Part shown: positions 1 to 4,961 of the stretch, piece by piece | Layout of the letters: each line of letters starts with the position of its first letter | Numbering within the stretch: position 1 is the stretch's first letter | Assembly (NCBI GenBank): GCA_003218785.1 | Contig: QHOM01000117.1 | Location: 1-8,321 of the forward strand | Source: Verrucomicrobiota bacterium | Lineage (GTDB): Bacteria; Verrucomicrobiota; Verrucomicrobiia; Chthoniobacterales; UBA10450 | DNA length: 8,321 bases | Direction of reading: 5' to 3' | Made by a program: the position numbers and the translations under genes | Notes under the pieces: model-generated | What the model saw: only the letters and a program-made list of their open reading frames with translations | Told to the model about the DNA's origin: nothing | Databases searched by the model: none

Positions 1-21
1 CCGGCTGTTGCCCTCGCTCGT

Positions 22-1404
22 TCACTGTGTCTTACACGGAGCTAGAATAGCCTCGCTCATTCCATGCAAAAATTTCTTGTCTGCCGGAGCAAGTGTCGCT
101 AGAGCACCGCGTAATTTCACGCGGTCTCCTTCGACAAAAAAGTAAGGACAAAGCCGGACGCGTCCTTTCATTGTCTTTAGCTCGCTGGAATCGGTGTCCC
201 AATAGCGATGCTCAAAAAGGCGGCCTTTATGAAAACGCTGCATAATCGTTGGTGACGATTCGAATGTAGCGAGCGCGTGATCGATTCTGCGTTCCCACTC
301 CGCATGCGGCAGATCGCCGCCAAGCGCGATGCCGCGGCTGCCCCAGCCGAGGGGAGAAAATCCGCTTACTTTCAAAAGAAGATCACGATCTTTCTGGCTG
401 AATTTGGCGGACTCGCGCCAGTCGTGAATTTCCAAGCGAGGGATGACGGCATGCTGCGGCAAGGGAGTCGGATCGAGCAGCCAGGAGTATGGGATCACTT
501 CTTGTAATTTGATGAAATATTTATCGCCCAGCTCTCGCCGCCAGAATTCGCGCAGCGGCTGCATCCAGAAAAGCGCGAACCACATTTTCTCTTCGAGATA
601 GGGCTTGATTGGCGGCGTCACGATGATTCTCCCCTCGGCATTGGCACCGAGCGTGTTGTCGACCTTTGGAATGTTCTGCAGATCAAATAATTCGAAGAAG
701 CGATAAACCGTGCGGCCGTCCTGCGGCTCATAATTTTCGGCGGACACAACGCGCCAATCGAAATCACGATGTCGATCTTTCAATTGCGCAGCGATCCACT
801 CCATCTCCGGCCGATAGGTTGCCGCTTCCTGCGAGATGGCGATGTCGCCGCCATTAGGCAAAACACTCTCGAATCCATCGAGCATTCCGTTCGCACCACC
901 AACGACGTCGTTGTCGAACGCCGAATATGTTTGGTTGAGCCAACCTGTTAACCCGATTCCGCCTGGCACGGAATCGATCTCAGCAATGATGTAGCCTTCG
1001 TCGGTCAGAATCAGGTCGGGCCGGACTACCCGAGGCAAATCGTCGCGAATTTCCTTGCGCCGCGAAAACTCAATCAGCTCCCTCGGTTTACCCGCATCGA
1101 GATAACGCGCTACCCACTCGGGCTGCTTTCCTTTGACGCTCAATTGATAGAGTTGATTGCACGCACGCTGGAAAACAAACAGGCGATGTCCCAGCTGCTC
1201 GAGCTCGTCGCGAAATTTTTTGTCGATCGGAAATGCGTCAGGCGAAAGCAGCCAATCCTTTTCGGCAAAGAGGCCTTCTGTGGGGAAAGCGGAGCGAATT
1301 GCGTCCAGCTTCTCGCTTTCGGCGACGGCGGTAACGTTTGAAGTTTGATTTTTGAGGTTTGATTTCAATGCGGCGTGATTCCTCGGGTATACATCAAACA
1401 TCAA
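22..1404 (-). CDS. Conserved hypothetical protein with ATP-grasp-like features
   Basis: A 460-residue soluble protein with no signal peptide or membrane segment. I recognise no named family with certainty. Several segments resemble ATP-grasp enzymes, possibly a circularly permuted type: RPDLILTDEGYIIAEIDSVPGG (residues 128-149, acidic strand plus Gly-rich turn), KVSGFSPLGWGSRG (345-358, like a KPSGFS nucleotide-binding loop), and a C-terminal block with RVRLCPYFFV (415-424) and DKKFLHGM (442-449). The amino-terminal ~30 residues look non-conserved because they are encoded partly by two short tandem repeat arrays. The longest start is TTG at 1404, with ATG at 1401 and another TTG near 1369; all lie in or beside repeats, so the true start is uncertain. 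It lies 22 bp downstream of ruvA on the same strand and is probably co-transcribed. The substrate cannot be deduced. The coding call is strong; the fold assignment is inference. Confidence 0.8.
   Translation of the reverse strand: MMFDVYPRNHAALKSNLKNQTSNVTAVAESEKLDAIRSAFPTEGLFAEKDWLLSPDAFPIDKKFRDELEQLGHRLFVFQRACNQLYQLSVKGKQPEWVARYLDAGKPRELIEFSRRKEIRDDLPRVVRPDLILTDEGYIIAEIDSVPGGIGLTGWLNQTYSAFDNDVVGGANGMLDGFESVLPNGGDIAISQEAATYRPEMEWIAAQLKDRHRDFDWRVVSAENYEPQDGRTVYRFFELFDLQNIPKVDNTLGANAEGRIIVTPPIKPYLEEKMWFALFWMQPLREFWRRELGDKYFIKLQEVIPYSWLLDPTPLPQHAVIPRLEIHDWRESAKFSQKDRDLLLKVSGFSPLGWGSRGIALGGDLPHAEWERRIDHALATFESSPTIMQRFHKGRLFEHRYWDTDSSELKTMKGRVRLCPYFFVEGDRVKLRGALATLAPADKKFLHGMSEAILAPCKTQ
1336..1363. 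repeat. Tandem heptamer array, four units (GTTTGAW-like)
   Basis: Four consecutive 7-bp units read GTTTGAA, GTTTGAT, TTTTGAG and GTTTGAT on the plus strand. The array lies inside the 5' end of the ATP-grasp-like gene and encodes its residues SNLKNQTSN on the minus strand. It is the inverse complement type of the array at 1392-1426. It resembles the short tandemly repeated repetitive sequences (STRRs, heptamers) described in heterocystous cyanobacteria, but that is analogy only. Confidence 0.75.
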
Positions 1405-1426
1405 ACCTCGAACATCAAACCTCGAT
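1392..1426. repeat. Tandem heptamer array, five units (CATCAAA/CCTCGAA)
   Basis: Five consecutive 7-bp units on the plus strand: CATCAAA, CATCAAA, CCTCGAA, CATCAAA, CCTCGAT. The array abuts the ruvA stop codon (1429-1427), fills the whole ruvA to downstream-gene gap, and contains the candidate TTG and ATG starts of that gene. ATCAAACCTC at 1400-1409 and again at 1414-1423 is the exact reverse complement of GAGGTTTGAT at 1354-1363, so the two arrays form a 10-bp inverted repeat with a 36-bp loop around the start region. Confidence 0.8.
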
Positions 1427-2038
1427 TTATCTTCCCGCGGCCATGCGCTTCAACGCAAGCTTGACCAACTCTTCCGCTGCCTTCGCTTGACCTTTCTCCT
1501 GCAATTCGCGCACTGCTTTATGTGCATCGATTTGTTTGTAACCAAGCGCAATCAACGCGAGCACCGCTTCATTTGCTTGTTCCTGATCAGGCGTGGGCGC
1601 GTGGATCGCGCTTGCCGCTTCCCAAGCCGCAGCCACACCCAGTTTGTCTTTTAATTCGAGGACAATTCGCTCGGCCGTCTTTTTGCCGAGACCGCTGATT
1701 TTCGAAAGCGACGCGACATCAGAGTTCACGACTGCGGCTTTGAAATTGTTGACGCTCATCCCGCTCAACACCGCGAGCGCCAGCTTCGGCCCGATGCCGC
1801 TCACATTATTAACGAGCAATCGAAAAAGATCGCGCTCAGCTGCGTTCATGAATCCGTAAAGGATGTGTGCATCTTCCCGCACATGAAGATGGGTGAGGAT
1901 GCGGACGTCCTGCCCGGCCGCAGGAAGTTTGTCGTAACTCGAAAGCGGAATAAAAACTTCATAGCCGACCCCATCGACATCGATAATCGCCTGGGTGGGC
2001 AACGCGTTGATAAGTTTGCCGCGGAGAAATGTAATCAT
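1427..2038 (-). CDS. ruvA: Holliday junction branch migration protein RuvA
   Basis: RuvA binds four-way Holliday junctions as a tetramer or octamer and loads the RuvB helicase ring for branch migration in recombinational repair. The 203-residue length is normal for the family. It starts MITFLRGKL, followed by the OB-fold domain I to about residue 64 (DVDGVGYEV at 20-28, HVREDAHILYGF at 52-63). Two helix-hairpin-helix DNA-binding motifs follow: VSGIGPKLA (79-87) and ISGLGKKTA (114-122). A flexible linker (about 138-155) leads to the RuvB-binding domain III (155-201, EAVLALIALGYK). ATG at 2038 is the only reasonable start; no Shine-Dalgarno is visible because the upstream gap is an octamer repeat array. 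No ruvB or ruvC lies in the window. It sits between the glycosyltransferase and the ATP-grasp-like gene on the same strand. The gene appears intact. Confidence 0.97.
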   Translation of the reverse strand: MITFLRGKLINALPTQAIIDVDGVGYEVFIPLSSYDKLPAAGQDVRILTHLHVREDAHILYGFMNAAERDLFRLLVNNVSGIGPKLALAVLSGMSVNNFKAAVVNSDVASLSKISGLGKKTAERIVLELKDKLGVAAAWEAASAIHAPTPDQEQANEAVLALIALGYKQIDAHKAVRELQEKGQAKAAEELVKLALKRMAAGR

Positions 2039-2044
2039 ACAAAT

Positions 2045-2084
2045 CGTTACAACGTTACATCGTTAAATGGTTAAAACGTCAAAT
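2045..2084. repeat. Tandem octamer array, five units (CGTTAMAW-like)
   Basis: Five consecutive 8-bp units on the plus strand: CGTTACAA, CGTTACAT, CGTTAAAT, GGTTAAAA, CGTCAAAT. The array occupies nearly all of the 50-bp gap between the ruvA start (2038) and the glycosyltransferase stop (2089). The period is 8 rather than 7, and the unit differs from the heptamer arrays, though its place at a gene border is the same. Any ribosome-binding or promoter signal for ruvA would have to lie in it. Confidence 0.75.
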
Positions 2085-2088
2085 GCGG

Positions 2089-3720
2089 TCATTCTGGCTT
2101 CAGCACGAGCGTAAGATCGACATGTTTTCCTTTCGCGATGTTGAAACCGCGTGTCGAAAACATTTTCCAGGTCTCAGGATGGTTCGCGAAAAGCGTCCTG
2201 ACCAGCGAGGTTGGCATAATCACAAAACGCGGCCCTGCTTCCGCCATAAACTCCATCGCGCGGTTGCGGTTCATCAGCGTAAGGAAACCGTGTACGCGGC
2301 TTCGGAAATACCAGACAAGACTTGGTTCGTCGAATTCCACTGAACCAAATTGCATGTCCGGTTGCAAATACCTCCGCGATTCTTGGAAAAGCTGATAGGC
2401 AGGGAAAAGCCGGGCGACCAATCGGGGAACGATCAGAGCGATGGCGAGATAACAACATGCCGTTGCGACGGCGATGCGTTTGAACGACGACCAGGCTACC
2501 CCTCCTTGCGGCGACCAATGGCGCGCGAGCAAGAGCGCCAGCAATGGAAATGCCGGGAGCGTGTAATGCGGCAGCTTGGTCTTTGCCAGCGTGAAGATGA
2601 TGAAGATGACCGCGACGCCCGTAATAAGATAATTGTCGATCTCGTCCCGGCGTCGCCACGCTTTGCTCGTCAACCAGGGAAGTTTGATCGACCACGGAAA
2701 AAAGCTGATAAAGATCGTTACGAAATAAAACGGCAGCAGGAGGAGATACATCCCGAAGGAGTTCGCGCCGTGACCTTCCATAGTGGCAAACGAACGGCCG
2801 ACGACGTGTCGACCGATCCCCACGATGAAGAATTGACCGTGCGTTTGCGTGAGCGCCGGAATTCCCCAGAGTGCGACGATCGTCAGCATAAGCAAAGTGC
2901 CGCGGATGAATTTGAATCGCTGTGCGAGTTGCGGATTGGGCAGAAACAATTTCGTTGCAACGACTGTCACCAGCGGGACCCAACCGATTGGCCCTTTTGC
3001 GAGAAACGCGAGAGCAAGCGCAAGATAAAATATCCACCACCAGGAAGATGTTTGATGTCCGCCAGTCGGACGGACTCGTCCTGTGGCGAGTTTGATGTCC
3101 GCCAGTCGGACGGACTCGTCCTGTGGCGAGTTTGATATTTGATCTGGTGACGGTGACAGCCGATCGCACAGCAATTCGTAGCCGGCCCAATTGGCCAACG
3201 TGACGAACAGAACCAGCCACACGTCGGCAACGGCGGCCTTCGCGTGAAGAAACGTCTGCAGCGAAAGGGTAAAAATGATTGCCGCCCAAAAACCGACTCT
3301 GGCTTCGCCGATTTGTGCCTGCGACACTGAAGGTCGCTGCGGCGGCCGAAGGCGCGAGCCCCAGGCGAAGATCGACAACGCGGTCAGTGCGGCCGCGAAA
3401 GCTGATGGAAAGCGCGCCGCAAAATCGTTCTGACCAAAAACGCGATAACTTGCCGTCTGCGCCCAATAGGCGAGGGGAGGCTTGTCGAGACGCAACTGAT
3501 TATTGAAGCGCGGGACGATGTAATCGCCGCGCTCAATCATCTCGCGCGACGCTTCGGCGAAGCGCGGCTCGTCGCGGTCGATTAAGGGGAGACTCCATGT
3601 GCCAGCCATGTGAAAGAGGACACAGCCGAAAAAAAGCAACGCGTAGTTGCGGACACCGACATTCGCTCGACCGATCGGAGTTGCGGATTTCACACGGGGA
3701 CTCAAAATAGCGACCGGCAA
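2089..3720 (-). CDS. ArnT/GT83-like membrane glycosyltransferase (PMT_2 superfamily)
   Basis: A polytopic inner-membrane transferase of the GT-C type, which moves a sugar from a polyprenyl-phosphate donor onto an envelope acceptor; the exact sugar and acceptor cannot be told. The length of 543 residues is near the ArnT norm. I see about 10-12 hydrophobic segments (for example 24-42, 142-184, 227-258, 272-292, 322-345, 364-400, 414-432). The first extracytoplasmic loop holds the family signature DRDEPRFAEASREM (48-61), with the acidic pair expected to be catalytic, then LDKPPLAYW (78-86). FLAKGPIGW (239-247) and KTKLPHYTLPAFP (380-392) are also typical. Residues about 195-225 are an extra loop encoded by a duplicated 40-bp element. 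The start is TTG at 3720 or GTG at 3693; neither has a clear ribosome site. It is divergent from a PAP2 phosphatase and probably heads a transcript with ruvA. Confidence 0.9.
   Translation of the reverse strand: MPVAILSPRVKSATPIGRANVGVRNYALLFFGCVLFHMAGTWSLPLIDRDEPRFAEASREMIERGDYIVPRFNNQLRLDKPPLAYWAQTASYRVFGQNDFAARFPSAFAAALTALSIFAWGSRLRPPQRPSVSQAQIGEARVGFWAAIIFTLSLQTFLHAKAAVADVWLVLFVTLANWAGYELLCDRLSPSPDQISNSPQDESVRLADIKLATGRVRPTGGHQTSSWWWIFYLALALAFLAKGPIGWVPLVTVVATKLFLPNPQLAQRFKFIRGTLLMLTIVALWGIPALTQTHGQFFIVGIGRHVVGRSFATMEGHGANSFGMYLLLLPFYFVTIFISFFPWSIKLPWLTSKAWRRRDEIDNYLITGVAVIFIIFTLAKTKLPHYTLPAFPLLALLLARHWSPQGGVAWSSFKRIAVATACCYLAIALIVPRLVARLFPAYQLFQESRRYLQPDMQFGSVEFDEPSLVWYFRSRVHGFLTLMNRNRAMEFMAEAGPRFVIMPTSLVRTLFANHPETWKMFSTRGFNIAKGKHVDLTLVLKPE
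3051..3136. repeat. Two identical 40-bp palindrome-bearing repeats inside a coding region
   Basis: Units at 3051-3090 and 3091-3130 are identical over all 40 bases, and the first 6 bases of a third copy follow (TTTGAT, 3131-3136). Each unit contains the hairpin GTCCG-CCAGT-CGGAC (3057-3071 and 3097-3111). On the minus (coding) strand the unit has no stop in any frame; it reads NSPQDESVRLADIK in one copy and LATGRVRPTGGHQT in the next, because 40 is not a multiple of three. The flank GTTTGATATTTGAT (3130-3143) resembles the heptamer units at gene borders. This behaves like an in-gene palindromic element comparable to Rickettsia palindromic elements; the mobility mechanism is unknown. Confidence 0.9.
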
Positions 3721-3739
3721 ATCTGACGGGAACTTATTT

Positions 3740-4369
3740 GTGAAGCGCAGCTCTGTTTTTTATTGGCTGATCGGCATCGTAATCGCCGCAATTACCATTG
3801 CCGCGGCGTTTTATTTTGATGACGCAGTCCGAAATTTTGTCGCGCAACATCAGAACCGAGTGTCGCGAAATTTTATGCACAATATAAGCCTATTCGGAGA
3901 TTGGCCGGAACACTTTGCGCTTGGTCTCATTCTTGCCGGGATCGCCTGGTGGCGCGGCAATAAAAAATGGACGCGCATCTTTTTGTCGATGTTAATTGCC
4001 CTCGCAATTGCAGGCGTAGTCGGGCGCGGCATTCAAATCGCAACAGGTCGCGCCCGTCCGTCCGTAAGAACGGAAGAAGTTTGGAACCGCTTCAGCGCCA
4101 AATACCACGCATTTCCCTCCGGTCACGTTACGGCCTCCATGGCGTTTTTTGGTGTTCTATTTTTCGCGAATCGGCGAGTTGCTGTCGCCTGTCTGCCTAT
4201 CCCGATCTTGATTGGTTTCTCGCGCATCTATATCGGGGCGCATTATTTGTCCGATGTTGTGTGCGGTGTAATCCTTGGAATTCTTTCTGCCGTTCTTGTA
4301 GCGCGCGTGTTTTTGCGGCAATCGACAATCGACAATCAAAAATCGGAAATTGGATCGCGGAGGGGGTGA
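3740..4369 (+). CDS. PAP2-family membrane phosphatase
   Basis: An integral membrane phosphatase of the PAP2/PgpB/BacA-like type, acting on lipid phosphates such as undecaprenyl pyrophosphate or phosphatidate on the outer face of the inner membrane. From GTG at 3740 it is 209 residues with about five or six hydrophobic segments (8-25, 58-71, 78-95, 131-143, 147-160, 171-190). Active-site blocks are visible: motif 1 QIATGRARP (99-107, where Lys of the K-x6-RP signature is Gln), motif 2 PSGH (126-129), motif 3 SRIYIGAHYLSD (161-172, with the nucleophile-activating His and Asp). I chose GTG 3740 because the longer ATG start at 3647 would overlap the divergent transferase gene by up to 74 bp, and residues before 3740 are polar and non-family-like; a weak GGGA lies 8 bp upstream. 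The last ~15 residues are encoded by a heptamer array. Confidence 0.88.
   Translation: MKRSSVFYWLIGIVIAAITIAAAFYFDDAVRNFVAQHQNRVSRNFMHNISLFGDWPEHFALGLILAGIAWWRGNKKWTRIFLSMLIALAIAGVVGRGIQIATGRARPSVRTEEVWNRFSAKYHAFPSGHVTASMAFFGVLFFANRRVAVACLPIPILIGFSRIYIGAHYLSDVVCGVILGILSAVLVARVFLRQSTIDNQKSEIGSRRG
4320..4354. repeat. Tandem heptamer array, five units (AATCGAC-like)
   Basis: Five consecutive 7-bp units on the plus strand: AATCGAC, AATCGAC, AATCAAA, AATCGGA, AATTGGA. The array lies in the last codons of the PAP2 phosphatase and encodes a hydrophilic tail (STIDNQKSEIG) after the final membrane segment. It shares the ATC(A/G)A core with the array at 1392-1426, which suggests one repeat family spread over gene borders. 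Confidence 0.75.
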
Positions 4370-4374
4370 GATAG

Positions 4375-4938
4375 CTATTTGGCCGGGGCCTTCGCCATCT
4401 TACGAGCGTATTGCAGATTGTTTCGCGCCAACTCCAAATCCGGTTTGTAGCGTAACGCCTGTTCGCAGGCCGCGGCGGCTTCCTCGTAGCGACCGAGTTT
4501 ATTGTAGGCGGCGCAGATGTTGTTCCATGCCTCGGCGTAATTCGGCCGAAGTTCGAGAGCAGCTCGACAGGCAGCGATCGATTCCGCGCAACGCTCCTCG
4601 CCATAACGCTGGAGGCTGAGAGCGGGGCAAGACAGCGGCAGAGGGACTCCGAGCGTTTTAACGGCCTCCTGAAAAATGGCTGAAAAGTTTTTGAGGCTGC
4701 GGGCGCCGGACCTGTGCTCCCGGAGAAGCGTCAAGCAGTCATTACGCGGAAAGTCGGGCGTGCTTTCGCTCAGGCGAGATTCGCGTTTTGCATTCGAGCG
4801 GCAACGTCGAACGGGTGATCTCTTCAGCGAAACGGATCGAAAGCTGTAAATCGTACCGCATAAGGTCAACGGCCAACCGTCAGAGTAGCTATGTTCTCGA
4901 CTATCGGCAGATGAATTGAGATTATTTTCCCGGCGCAA
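4375..4938 (-). CDS. TPR-containing C-terminal fragment, probably a gene remnant
   Basis: Only the last ~80 residues (about 107-187, bases 4620-4375) look like protein. They form two tetratricopeptide motifs, ESIAACRAALELRPNYAEAW (119-138) and YEEAAAACEQALRYKPD (151-167), with the inter-repeat helix NNICAAYNKLGRY, ending RNNLQYARKMAKAPAK. This closely matches, from memory, the C-terminal TPR tail of large verrucomicrobial and proteobacterial membrane proteins in which a TPR pair follows a hydrophobic domain. Residues 1-80 are Arg/Ser-rich, low in pattern and likely non-coding read-through, and no good start lies near the TPR part (one TTG corresponds to residue 69). I therefore read it as the 3' remnant of a truncated gene, convergent with the PAP2 gene (5 bp between stops). 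A short functional TPR adaptor is the alternative. Confidence 0.5.
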   Translation of the reverse strand: MRRENNLNSSADSREHSYSDGWPLTLCGTIYSFRSVSLKRSPVRRCRSNAKRESRLSESTPDFPRNDCLTLLREHRSGARSLKNFSAIFQEAVKTLGVPLPLSCPALSLQRYGEERCAESIAACRAALELRPNYAEAWNNICAAYNKLGRYEEAAAACEQALRYKPDLELARNNLQYARKMAKAPAK

Positions 4939-4961
4939 CCACCTCTCCTCCGAGAACCGAT
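4621..4961. other. Region without a recognised gene, upstream of the cyclase
   Basis: About 340 bp between the TPR homology and the cyclase start. The open minus frame through it gives an implausible Arg/Ser-rich sequence. It should hold the cyclase promoter, but I see no -35/-10 pair good enough to call, no ribosome site before ATG 4962, and no hairpin or repeat. It may contain decayed 5' sequence of the TPR gene. Confidence 0.4.

Noticed and set aside
1144..1348. Two overlapping plus-strand open frames of about 65 codons
   Set aside because: Both are antisense to the conserved first half of the ATP-grasp-like gene and show no family features.
3051..3130. Hammerhead-like ribozyme core suggested by GGACGAGTCC on the minus strand
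   Set aside because: The required CUGANGA and GAAA core segments and three-stem layout are absent; only small local hairpins are present.
2350..3135. Long plus-strand open frame (261 codons) opposite the glycosyltransferase gene
   Set aside because: Its translation is highly charged (Arg, Asp, Glu-rich) with no family pattern; it is the antisense shadow of a well-supported membrane protein.
3051..3136. CRISPR array
   Set aside because: The two units are directly adjacent with no spacers and lie within a coding frame.
2174..3466. 430-codon minus-strand open frame overlapping the transferase
   Set aside because: Arg/Ser/Ala-rich sequence with no hydrophobic segments or motifs; it is a shadow frame of the real gene, kept open by the composition.
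3647..3739. Upstream ATG extension of the PAP2 protein
   Set aside because: The 31 extra residues are polar and unlike the family and would overlap the divergent transferase start; GTG 3740 fits better, though the longer form cannot be excluded.
4381..4391. Bidirectional terminator between the convergent PAP2 and TPR genes
   Set aside because: GGCCGGGGCC has only a 2-base loop and no T-run, and lies within the TPR coding end.
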